From Parashewanella sp965200795 (GTDB lineage Bacteria > Pseudomonadota > Gammaproteobacteria > Enterobacterales > Shewanellaceae), in contig CBDAVB010000003.1 of NCBI GenBank assembly GCA_965200795.1, forward strand, positions 124,001 to 188,000: a stretch of 64,000 nucleotides of DNA, in the 5' to 3' direction. The notes below the pieces were generated by a model that saw only the letters and a program-made list of their open reading frames with translations, had not been told where the DNA came from and made no database searches. A program made the position numbers and the translations under genes. The first letter of the stretch is position 1. The number at the start of each line of letters is the position of its first letter. Positions 55,123 through 62,987 of this stretch are shown piece by piece.

Positions 55123-56742
55123 CTCGATGCTGCAGTTTTTCTTAATTGACAATCATGCAGCATAACCCATATTCTGAAATGTTTTTGCATGGGATTTTAA
55201 TGAAGGAATTTCTTCCTGACGACCTAAATCTCTACCTGCCATATGCCTGCTAGAGTCTCGTTCTGGTAAGGAATCATGGAGTGCCGTAATTAAGCTCTCT
55301 AATGCTGCATTTGGATCATTGGCACATACCACTTCTTGAATCGTAGCAACAAGCGCTTCAACTTTTAGGCGTTCAATTAGGCAACCCACAGGCATCCCAG
55401 GGTGTTTGTTTTTAAGCCGGACAGATTGCTCAGGATGTTGCAACAGTAAATGCTCGCACAGAAGGCTTAAGATCAGGCCATGCTCCGAACCATCGACACC
55501 TTGCTGTTTGCTCAACTTGTTCCAACCGCAATGAGCTTTCCAATCTTGGATAAAAACCTCTACTAACCACCTTAATGTATAAAGTCTTGCTATATCATGG
55601 TGATGCCATGACATATTGCTAGCGATCAAGTAACGATATTCTTCTTCTCCTTCATATTTTAGCGCCACAACAAATCTCCGTTTACTATGCGCATTAACAT
55701 ATAGCCTCGCAGCCATCATGGTGACTTTCTTCTCTTCACCACCGCGAATAGACAGTTGAAGTTCAACACCTTTTTGACGATTAAAATAGGTATCAACTCG
55801 TGCTTTTGAGTTCTTGCTGCTCACTCGTTGATTTGTTCTTAATTGAGTGACTATTTGAGCGTGATGAGTGATTTCTTCAGCTTTATCCATGAAATCAGCA
55901 GTCCCATATAATGCATCGGCTAATACGCTCTTGATTTTAAAGTTTGGAAAGGCGGTGGTAAATTCTCTTAGCATTTCTAGTGCAAGCGCTTGTTTAGTCG
56001 GATAGTTAACATGGTCAGGCATGGGTCTTTGTGGTCGCTCTTTTTTAGCGATACCTTGTCGTTGCAGCTCTTTATCCCGTTTGCTCCAAATGGCGAGATT
56101 CGGATCGGGGGTATAAAACCTAAACCCAACTGGAAAGGTTACCGTATCGGTGACAAGTACCATGAATATCAGCTCTTGCCCATTGATATACCCACCTGTC
56201 GGTTTGTCTTTGATTTTATGTGCACCTGCAATACAAGTCGTTTTTTTAGCTCGGTGTTTATGGGTATCATCAATATCTAAATGGCCGTTTGTTAATTGAT
56301 AATGTTTGAATATATTGCAAATACTCGCTTGAAGTAGGTACTGCCAAGGGATTTTAGCTTTGTAGAATATCCAGCATAAGCCCGTTGACTTGAAAACGCC
56401 TAAACTTCTCCGTTCAAAAGCTGCCCAGTTCAAAGCCTCAGTCATGATAACTCCAGTGATCATCGCTCCTAATACTATTTTTTGAGTTCTTGTTAATTTT
56501 AATGAGGGTTTAATCAAGGATAACGAAACATTTAATGCATCAAAAAATTGAGTAACAATTGAAAGGCTACGAATAAACATAATGAACTGCTTGACGAGTA
56601 TAAGCTTTGAGTTCACTCTAACACTTCAGACTGCTGTTGTGATGCTGATTATGCTTCGGATGCCTTAGCATGGAGTCGCAGCAGTAGTTTGACCTATAGC
56701 TAAATCAATTTTTTATCAAGCTCTAAAAACTGCAGCATCGAG
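55123..56742 (-). mobile_element. IS4-like insertion sequence, copy 2
   Basis: A 1,620-bp copy, inverted relative to copy 1 and with the same CTCGATGCTGCAGTTTTT ends. The flanks (TTTAA on the left, TATCA on the right) do not match, so no target duplication is visible here. The left neighbour 55021-55122 shows no recognisable gene and may be debris. Confidence 0.88.
55153..56580 (-). CDS. IS4-like transposase, copy 2, intact
   Basis: 475 residues from ATG 56580 (MFIRSLSIVTQFFDALNVSL); an upstream GTG at 56616 would make 487. The D-D-E residues are in LDIDDTHKHRAKK, KSVLADALYGTADFMD and YTLRWLVEVFIQDWK. The family is a DDE_Tnp_1/IS4-superfamily type; I am not certain of the subgroup. The frame is continuous where copy 1 has its extra base, so this copy is probably active. 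Confidence 0.88.
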   Translation of the reverse strand: MFIRSLSIVTQFFDALNVSLSLIKPSLKLTRTQKIVLGAMITGVIMTEALNWAAFERRSLGVFKSTGLCWIFYKAKIPWQYLLQASICNIFKHYQLTNGHLDIDDTHKHRAKKTTCIAGAHKIKDKPTGGYINGQELIFMVLVTDTVTFPVGFRFYTPDPNLAIWSKRDKELQRQGIAKKERPQRPMPDHVNYPTKQALALEMLREFTTAFPNFKIKSVLADALYGTADFMDKAEEITHHAQIVTQLRTNQRVSSKNSKARVDTYFNRQKGVELQLSIRGGEEKKVTMMAARLYVNAHSKRRFVVALKYEGEEEYRYLIASNMSWHHHDIARLYTLRWLVEVFIQDWKAHCGWNKLSKQQGVDGSEHGLILSLLCEHLLLQHPEQSVRLKNKHPGMPVGCLIERLKVEALVATIQEVVCANDPNAALESLITALHDSLPERDSSRHMAGRDLGRQEEIPSLKSHAKTFQNMGYAA

Positions 56743-56767
56743 TATCACTAAAGAAAATTGGGCAGAT

Positions 56768-57172
56768 ATGATTGAGCTTGAGATAACCAAAGAGCAAGAA
56801 AATTATGTCGCATTAAATTCTGAGTCCATCGCCGCGTCTAAATTCCATGAAGACTACATCAATCGAGGGATTTATCTTGATGATGAGCCCGTTGGTTTTA
56901 TTCAGTATTATCCGAATGCGGCAGATGGTAAGCCAAATGAAATCTACATTGATCAGTTAATGATTGATGTAAATCATCAGGGGAAAGGTTATGGAACCGA
57001 GGCGGTAAGACAAGTATTAGAGGAAATAAAAGCCATTCCGTACTGCAAGTCTATTTCGATTTGTTATGTCGAAGGTCATGATGTGATGAAAGGCTTGTTT
57101 GAGCGATTCGGGTTTCATGTTGTTGAGCAAGATGAATTCAATGAAACTATTATGGCGTGGCATGCGGCCTGA
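56768..57172 (+). CDS. GNAT-family N-acetyltransferase
   Basis: A 134-residue acetyltransferase fold. The acetyl-CoA pyrophosphate loop is visible in LMIDVNHQGKGYGTEAVRQV (Q/R-x-x-G-x-G/A), after the beta-strand EIYIDQLMID. Substrate unknown. The gene starts 26 bases after the IS4-like copy 2, so its native promoter has probably been displaced. No strong ribosome-binding site precedes the ATG, so the start is tentative. It is convergent with the exporter gene. Confidence 0.85.
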   Translation: MIELEITKEQENYVALNSESIAASKFHEDYINRGIYLDDEPVGFIQYYPNAADGKPNEIYIDQLMIDVNHQGKGYGTEAVRQVLEEIKAIPYCKSISICYVEGHDVMKGLFERFGFHVVEQDEFNETIMAWHAA

Positions 57173-57225
57173 TTATTGTCAGTAAGTGTGAAGGTCGAGA
57201 ATGACCCGGCCTTCCTTGATGAATC

Positions 57226-58446
57226 TTACAAGGTGCGTTTTGGCGGCAGCGTGACGTTGGCAAAAATTAACCCCGCGACCAGCGACATAAAAATCAGGAA
57301 AACCTGTGAGCCTGTTTCGACCTGATTCAGCATGGTCTCACCGGAGATAAGCGTGTTTAAACCGATGTAGGTTTTGCTTCCCGGAACCAAAATCACAATG
57401 CCCTGTAACAAAGCGATAGAAGCGGGTGCTTTCATCCAGCGGGCGTAAAGGTTTGAGTATATGCCGACCGCCAGGGCACCGAAGAAAATACCGATGGAAT
57501 CCCCGATAAAATGACCGCCTAACACCGCGAACGTAAAGGCGGTGATCCCGGCCAGAATTCCCCAGGGCGCGTCTTTGACTCTGGTTTTGAAAATCACAAC
57601 CAGCGCCAGTGACAGCAAAGGTACCGCGGTCCAGACAGCGCCGTCAGGCAGGGATGAAGACTCGGTTACGGGAATGTCGCCAAAAACGGCGTGACCGGTG
57701 GCTAAGCCTAAAAACGCGCCGAAATAGAGCTTAAACAGCTGCATCACGGCATCCATGATCCTTGCCGTGCCGGAGATCAGATCCCGGGAGGCCAGCTCAG
57801 CCAGGCCTATGGTCAAGGCTAAGCCGGGAACGAAGACAATGATCCCGGATAAAATCACCACCGGAATATTAATGCCGGAATCATAGGTTGCGACGGCGCA
57901 GCAGAGAAAGGCGCAAACTATGGATGACAGCGGTTCAAGCATTTCAGCCATTTTCGCGGAACGCTCGGCGATGAAAACTAAGCCGCCGACCACGAAACCG
58001 AGTAAGCCGGACCATAACACGTCGTTCCAGCTGGTATCCATCAGCATCGCAAACGCGCCCGCGGACAGACCGAATGCCGAGAAAGTCAGAATCGGGCCGT
58101 AAGGAGCCGGCTTGTCAGCGATTTCATCAATACGTTCTAACGCTTCACTCAGGTTACGCTGACCTGTAATCAGCTCATCGACCAGTTCATCAGTACGCGC
58201 TAAAGCGCCTAAGTCTAATTCCCCGGGTTTCACACGTGCCAGATGGTTATACTCCTGCTCGGCGTCATGATGCAGCACGAACGTCATTGACGTCGGTGAG
58301 ATAACAAAACTGCCCTCCAGCCCTAAGCAGCGGGAGACGTTTACCAAGTGAGCCTCTAAACGGTATGCCGGCGTTCCGAACTTGTGCAGAGCCTTGCCAA
58401 GCTTGATGATAAACTTACGTTTAATGCGAAATTCTTGATCGTTCAA
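57226..58446 (-). CDS. Threonine/serine exporter family protein (fused YjjP-YjjB / ThrE type)
   Basis: A 406-residue membrane protein. The N-terminal soluble part (about 1-110, LGKALHKFGTPAYRLEAHLV, FVISPTSMTFVLHH) is the ThrE/YjjP domain. About ten helices follow. The C-terminal half (GSKTYIGLNTLISGE, VLVPGS-type loop) matches YjjB. E. coli uses two proteins, YjjP and YjjB, for succinate export; ThrE-like single chains export threonine and serine. Substrate here is not decided by sequence. Confidence 0.85.
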   Translation of the reverse strand: MNDQEFRIKRKFIIKLGKALHKFGTPAYRLEAHLVNVSRCLGLEGSFVISPTSMTFVLHHDAEQEYNHLARVKPGELDLGALARTDELVDELITGQRNLSEALERIDEIADKPAPYGPILTFSAFGLSAGAFAMLMDTSWNDVLWSGLLGFVVGGLVFIAERSAKMAEMLEPLSSIVCAFLCCAVATYDSGINIPVVILSGIIVFVPGLALTIGLAELASRDLISGTARIMDAVMQLFKLYFGAFLGLATGHAVFGDIPVTESSSLPDGAVWTAVPLLSLALVVIFKTRVKDAPWGILAGITAFTFAVLGGHFIGDSIGIFFGALAVGIYSNLYARWMKAPASIALLQGIVILVPGSKTYIGLNTLISGETMLNQVETGSQVFLIFMSLVAGLIFANVTLPPKRTL

Positions 58447-58618
58447 CGTCAGTGCCTGAAATAATAGTTTACCTTAATTCAACACAATTAAATCAACGGA
58501 TTGCGCCGTTAAAAAATTGTGCGGATATTAACTTAACCTGCTGGATTCCGGCGAGTAAAAAATCAAAATATGTGACTCTTTTAATTTTTATTTCCGGCGT
58601 TTATTTTTCTCTTTAAGT

Positions 58619-58656
58619 TAAAAGGTTACCGTGTACTTAAACATTACGGTAACCTT
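58619..58656 (-). terminator. Terminator of nhaA
   Basis: AAGGTTACCGT (58622-58632) and ACGGTAACCTT (58646-58656) form a perfect 11-bp stem; on the nhaA strand it is followed by a TTTT run. It lies 15 bases after the nhaA stop. Confidence 0.8.
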
Positions 58657-58670
58657 AAATCATGACACTT

Positions 58671-59870
58671 TTATGATTCAGTTACGGCCTTCTTTTCTTT
58701 TAATGAGAAGGTTAAGATCAGATAACCGATAACTCCCGAAATCACCGAGCCGATAATGATACCAAAACGCTCGTCAAAGACCCGGTCAACCCCTGTTTCC
58801 TCAAAGGCGAGTGAGCCGATAAATAAGCTCATGGTAAAGCCGATACCGCATAACGCCGAGGTGCCGTATAAACTCGCCCAGGTCATATGATTTGGCATTT
58901 TAGCCAGCTTCAATTTAATAAACAGCGCACAAATACCAAAAATACCGACCTGCTTACCGACGATTAAGCCTAAGGCGATACCGGTTGATACGGGATGCGT
59001 CAGCATATTCAGATCGGCGCCTTTAAGGGAAAGACCGGCATTGGCGAACGCAAAGATAGGCAGAATAAAAAAAGCAACGATTGAGTGAAGATCATGTTCC
59101 ATGACTTTTAACGGCGACGGCACGGCTTTATCTTTAACATTCAGGGGAATAAATAAGGCTAAAATAACGCCCGCTAATGTCGCGTGTACGCCGGATTTTA
59201 AGGTGGCAATCCACATAATAATGCCCGCTAAAATATAGGGGCTCTTTGAGATAATGTTAGCCCGGTTCATGGCCGCCAGCACGGGAATACACAAGGCGAC
59301 AACAATCAAAGCGGTGACCGATATTTTAGACGTGTAAAACAGCGCGATGATCACTATGGCACCGATATCATCAAAGATGGCCAGAGAAGTCAGAAAAACC
59401 TTAATTGATGTCGGCACCCGGCTGCCGAGCAAGGCTAATATTCCGAGCGCGAAGGCGATATCCGTCGCGGCCGGAATCGCCCACCCGTTCTCAGCCGTCG
59501 GATCGCCGTAGTTAAAATAAAGATAAATCAGCGCCGGAACAGCCATGCCGCCGACGGCACCGACAGCGGGTAAAATAATGCTTTCTTTATTTGAAAGTTC
59601 CCCCTCTAAAAGCTCGCGTTTAAGCTCCAGGCCTACCATTAAAAAGAAAACCGCCATTAAACCGTCATTAATCCAGAGCAGCAGCGGTTTAGCCACTTCC
59701 AGAATACCGATTTTAATTTCTACGGGGGTATTTAATAATAATTGGTAATAAGGCTCTAACGGAGTGTTGGCTATAACAATGGCTAAGACCGCGGCGAAAA
59801 TAAGAATAATGCCGCCCGCGGATTCAAGTTTAAAAAAGTCGTTGATAAATGAAGTCTTGCTATTTTCCAT
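58671..59870 (-). CDS. nhaA: Na+/H+ antiporter NhaA
   Basis: pH-regulated electrogenic sodium-proton antiporter. From ATG 59870 it has 399 residues (MENSKTSFINDFFKLESAGG); a TTG three codons upstream with GGGAGAG close by is an alternative. The ion-binding residues are present: D137 in AIPAATDIAFALG, and D167 and D168 in LAIFDDIGA. With nhaB also in the window, the cell has two sodium antiporters, fitting a marine or saline habitat. Followed by a strong terminator. Confidence 0.97.
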   Translation of the reverse strand: MENSKTSFINDFFKLESAGGIILIFAAVLAIVIANTPLEPYYQLLLNTPVEIKIGILEVAKPLLLWINDGLMAVFFLMVGLELKRELLEGELSNKESIILPAVGAVGGMAVPALIYLYFNYGDPTAENGWAIPAATDIAFALGILALLGSRVPTSIKVFLTSLAIFDDIGAIVIIALFYTSKISVTALIVVALCIPVLAAMNRANIISKSPYILAGIIMWIATLKSGVHATLAGVILALFIPLNVKDKAVPSPLKVMEHDLHSIVAFFILPIFAFANAGLSLKGADLNMLTHPVSTGIALGLIVGKQVGIFGICALFIKLKLAKMPNHMTWASLYGTSALCGIGFTMSLFIGSLAFEETGVDRVFDERFGIIIGSVISGVIGYLILTFSLKEKKAVTES

Positions 59871-59931
59871 CTTATGCAAAGCTCTCCCGAATACACTAAT
59901 GATAAAACCATACCAAAATGCGCAGGATTTA

Positions 59932-59959
59932 CCACAAAAACCGACATTTTATGTCGGTT
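59932..59959 (-). terminator. Terminator downstream of the leftward ORF at 59980
   Basis: On the reverse strand AACCGACAT-aaa-ATGTCGGTT is followed by TTTG. It is 21 bases after the stop of the 59980-60192 frame and upstream of nhaA, so it must end a leftward transcript arriving from the right. Confidence 0.6.
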
Positions 59960-59979
59960 ATAGGTAATTATTTAAAAAC

Positions 59980-60298
59980 TCAGCGGCTGACTATGAGTTT
60001 GGTCGTCACTGCAGCGAAGATAATCGGAGTGCCGCTGATAATTTCAGCATCATAGCCGAACCTGAAAGCTAAGTCCGATAGTGAAAAAGCCCGCGGGCTG
60101 GATGCCGCTGTTCCCGGCGCGCCGCCTCCTTTGCGACCGCAAAGCGTGGCGCGGTTATACAAAACCGCCGTTACTCCGTTTGATGACAGCAAGGCCTGAA
60201 TTGCGGCAAGCAGTGGTTCTTACTCGCGAAATTCGTAACGCGGCCAGCGGCGATTTTAGCAGGCATATGAACGCTCAGCATTCACCAGATGAGTGAAA
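59980..60298 (-). pseudogene. Possible decayed leftward gene of unknown family
   Basis: Only 59980-60192 is open (70 codons, TTG start, GYDAEIISGTPIIFAAVTTK near the end). Reading the same frame further upstream gives protein-like text HFTHLVNAERSYAC, stop, NRRWPRYEFRE, stop, then EPLLAAIQALLSSNGV. The terminator at 59932 fits a leftward gene ending here. The stretch is more GC-rich than its surroundings. No family is recognised, and it could also be a non-coding repeat. The remaining 60299-60397 holds nothing clear beyond a CCGGC/GCCGG hairpin near 60380. Confidence 0.3.
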
Positions 60299-60397
60299 TG
60301 GAACGATTAAGTTTTACGTTTAATCTCAACGGATTGAGGTTACTTTGTGCGTTCAGCTGATTAATTCAGGTTCAGGCTGCCGGCTTTGCCGGGCAAA

Positions 60398-60427
60398 CAA
60401 AAAAGGCGCTGTCCCGGCGCCTTTTTA
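60398..60427 (-). terminator. Terminator of the secB-gpsA unit
   Basis: GGCGC (60405-60409) and GCGCC (60417-60421) with flanking A-run and T-run on both sides; strong on either strand. It is 19 bases after the gpsA stop. Confidence 0.88.
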
Positions 60428-60445
60428 TTGACAATCCGGCCCGGG

Positions 60446-61459
60446 TTATTCTAACACCTCGGCTTTGCGATCCCGCCCTAACAATTCTTTAGCGGCATCC
60501 GTCGCTGACTTACCTTGATACAAAACCTGATAAAGCTGCTCTGTGATCGGCATTTCCACGCCCAAACGCCTGGCGAGGGTAAAGACTTCTTTAGTATTTC
60601 GATAACCTTCAACCACCTGACCGATTTCGTGCTGCGCCTGATCAACGTCTTTGCCCTGACCTAAAGCCAGACCGAAACGACGGTTCCGGGACTGGTTGTC
60701 GGTACAGGTCAGGACGAGATCACCCAAACCGGCCATGCCCATAAAGGTGTCCTGCTGAGCCCCTAATGCCGCGCCCAGCCGAGTTAACTCAACCAGGCCG
60801 CGGGTAATCAAGGCGGTACGAGCATTGGCTCCGAAACCAATACCGTCAGACATGCCCGCGCCAATCGCGATGACGTTTTTCACCGCGCCGCCTAACTGCA
60901 GCCCGATAAAGTCCGGATTAGCGTAAACACGTAAACGTGACGGACAGTGGAGTAAATCCACCAGCTCGCTGACGAAATCATCACACTGGCCGGCAACTGA
61001 AATCGCAGTCGGCATACCCGCGGCCAGTTCTTTAGCGAACGTCGGCCCTGAAAGCACGGCTAACGGGATCTCATCCCCGAGAATATCTTTTGCGACGTCT
61101 TTAAGTAAACGTCCGCTTTCCGGCTCCAGACCTTTTGTCGCCCAAACAACGCGAGCGTCATCACGCAGCAAGGGTTTCGCCCGCTCAAGCACCAGGCCGA
61201 ACACATGGCTGGGTACGACGACCAGCACATTACGGCTCGCGGCTAAGGCCGTCTGTAAATCGGACTCTGTGATTAACGGCTCAGGGAAGTCGATACCGGG
61301 CAGAAACTGGTTATTGCGGCGCGCGGCCCGCAGGGTTGCCATGTGCTCAGGCTCATGCCCCCACAGCATGGTTTTATGTCCGCCGCGGGCTAAAGAAATG
61401 GCAAGGGCGGTGCCATAAGAGCCCGCCCCTAATACCGTTATATCGGCTGTATTATTCAT
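60446..61459 (-). CDS. gpsA: NAD(P)-dependent glycerol-3-phosphate dehydrogenase
   Basis: Reduces dihydroxyacetone phosphate to glycerol-3-phosphate for phospholipid synthesis. The 337 residues match E. coli GpsA. The Rossmann motif is VLGAGSYGTALAISLARGGH near the N-terminus. The catalytic Lys lies in LQLGGAVKNVIAIGAGMSDG and conserved LSGPTFAKELAAGMPTA is present. It starts five bases after secB on the same strand, so they are co-transcribed. Confidence 0.98.
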   Translation of the reverse strand: MNNTADITVLGAGSYGTALAISLARGGHKTMLWGHEPEHMATLRAARRNNQFLPGIDFPEPLITESDLQTALAASRNVLVVVPSHVFGLVLERAKPLLRDDARVVWATKGLEPESGRLLKDVAKDILGDEIPLAVLSGPTFAKELAAGMPTAISVAGQCDDFVSELVDLLHCPSRLRVYANPDFIGLQLGGAVKNVIAIGAGMSDGIGFGANARTALITRGLVELTRLGAALGAQQDTFMGMAGLGDLVLTCTDNQSRNRRFGLALGQGKDVDQAQHEIGQVVEGYRNTKEVFTLARRLGVEMPITEQLYQVLYQGKSATDAAKELLGRDRKAEVLE

Positions 61460-61464
61460 TTGAA

Positions 61465-61950
61465 TTAAGCTGTAGCTTCTTCTGCTTTTTCTTCGGCTTG
61501 CTGCTGACGCTGCTGAACGTACTGAGCGAATAGCGCGTCAAAGTTAACCGGCGCGAGGTTAAGCTGCGGGAATGTACCACGACCAACCAGACTGCCCACA
61601 GCCTCGCGAGCGTACGGGAAAAGAATGTTCGGACAATATGCGCCCAGAGAGTGAGCAAGTTGCGGCTCAGTCAGGCCGGCGATGCTGAAGATACCCGCTT
61701 GCTGAACTTCACACAGGAAGGCGGTTTCTTCACCGATTTTAGCGGTCACAGTCAGAGAAAGAACCACCTCGTATACGTCGTCGGCGAGCTTGTTGCTCTT
61801 AGTGTCAAGGTCAAGCTTAACTTCCGGGCTCCATTCTTTCTGGAAAATGCCCGGGCTGTTCGGCGTTTCAAAAGAAAGATCTTTTGTGTACACCCGTTGA
61901 ATGTTGAACTGTGGCGCCGCTTGTTCTTGGTTTGTTGCTTGTTCAGCCAT
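61465..61950 (-). CDS. secB: Protein-export chaperone SecB
   Basis: Homotetrameric chaperone that keeps preproteins unfolded and delivers them to SecA. The 161 residues show the core FNIQRVYTKDLSFETPNSP, CEVQQAGIF and LAHSLGAYCPNILFPYARE. A longer N-terminal lead (MAEQATNQEQAAPQ) and a Glu/Ala-rich tail are usual in this group. AGGTAA precedes the ATG. Confidence 0.98.
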   Translation of the reverse strand: MAEQATNQEQAAPQFNIQRVYTKDLSFETPNSPGIFQKEWSPEVKLDLDTKSNKLADDVYEVVLSLTVTAKIGEETAFLCEVQQAGIFSIAGLTEPQLAHSLGAYCPNILFPYAREAVGSLVGRGTFPQLNLAPVNFDALFAQYVQQRQQQAEEKAEEATA

Positions 61951-62374
61951 AATGGTTACCTATCATCAATATATTGTTGCGGCTTTTCTTCGAAAGCCAT
62001 CTTTAAGGGCTTGTGCTACTAGAGTTTGATCTCCGTACCATCCCGGGTTTGCTGCCCGATAGTCCTGCCGGGTCTCGATCTAACCTGTCTTACAAACTTA
62101 ACACTTCAGTATTCCTGCCCGTAAATTCTCTTGGATTTTTACGGCCAGCTTCATCACTATACAGTTATGTGACCGATGCCGCACCTTGTATGGCATTAAA
62201 TCTGCCCGCCGGAATTATCAGCATTATGTTCAGGGACTTATTGTATTCAGCCCTTATCGACCGCAGGATCAGCTTGCCAGTCTTTTATGACACTTTAAGG
62301 AGTTCGTCAACCTTTGATTTAAAAACAACGGCTTTAATTGACGCGCCGCAAAGTCAGACCGTCCTGACGTTTCC
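61951..62374. other. 424-bp interval between yibN and secB
   Basis: In E. coli this slot holds grxC (yibN-grxC-secB-gpsA). No CPYC-type glutaredoxin frame is visible here on either strand. A rightward frame (62013-62477) stays open through the interval into antisense yibN and reads FLRPASSLYSYVTDAAPCM, but it opposes the local gene direction and matches no family. It is left uncalled. Confidence 0.45.
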
Positions 62375-62809
62375 TTATCTTTTGCCTGTTGAAACCGGTA
62401 AATTCGCCGATTTCCATTCCCCCATGCCGCCTTTCAGGTTATGCACGTTTTCAAAGCCTTGCGTGACTAAAAGCTGAGCCGCCTGAGATGAGGTCATGCC
62501 AGCGTTACATACCATAATAATTGGGGTATTTTTCAGCTTTTCAAGGGCAACCGCCTGATTATTTTTAATATCAGCCATCGGTACGTGCATGGCGTCAACA
62601 ATATGGCCTTTACGGAAATCTTCTTTTGAACGCACGTCGATCACTTTCGCATTCTCACGGTTGATCAGCATGGTCAGCTCTTGCGGGTTAACTTGCTTAA
62701 TTTTTGAGGTCGCCGACTTGAAGGTCATCACCGCGACAGCGACCAATAACCCCAGCCATGCTAAACATAAAACAGGGTGAGCTTGAAAAAACAGAATGTA
62801 TTCTTGCAT
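62375..62809 (-). CDS. yibN: Membrane-anchored rhodanese-like protein YibN
   Basis: A 144-residue protein with one N-terminal helix (LCLAWLGLLVAVAVMTF, about 14-30) and a cytoplasmic rhodanese domain. The active-site loop VCNAGMTSSQAA keeps the catalytic Cys. Also KVIDVRSKEDFRKGHI and NLKGGMGEW. E. coli YibN has the same layout and lies in the same position relative to secB. Divergent from gpmI. Confidence 0.92.
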   Translation of the reverse strand: MQEYILFFQAHPVLCLAWLGLLVAVAVMTFKSATSKIKQVNPQELTMLINRENAKVIDVRSKEDFRKGHIVDAMHVPMADIKNNQAVALEKLKNTPIIMVCNAGMTSSQAAQLLVTQGFENVHNLKGGMGEWKSANLPVSTGKR

Positions 62810-62987
62810 GTGTTTGCTTCACTAATTATTTGCGTTATACCGATAGGTAACAAAGTATACCTCCTTTGTGTCTGAATTTGTATGAACGCAAATGAGATCT
62901 CAGCCGCTCATTTCTGAAGCCGCGCTTTTGACCTGCCGGTGAATGGAGTACAATAAACTCATATTTTTTTGCAATATAGGTAAGGCC

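Noticed and set aside
55990..56280. 96-codon ORF opposite the IS4-like transposase, present in both copies
   Set aside because: It is simply the antisense of the conserved transposase and appears in each copy for that reason.
62013..62477. 154-codon rightward ORF between secB and yibN
   Set aside because: It starts with GTG without a ribosome-binding site, opposes the surrounding genes, overlaps yibN antisense and matches no family; kept only as a note on the gap.
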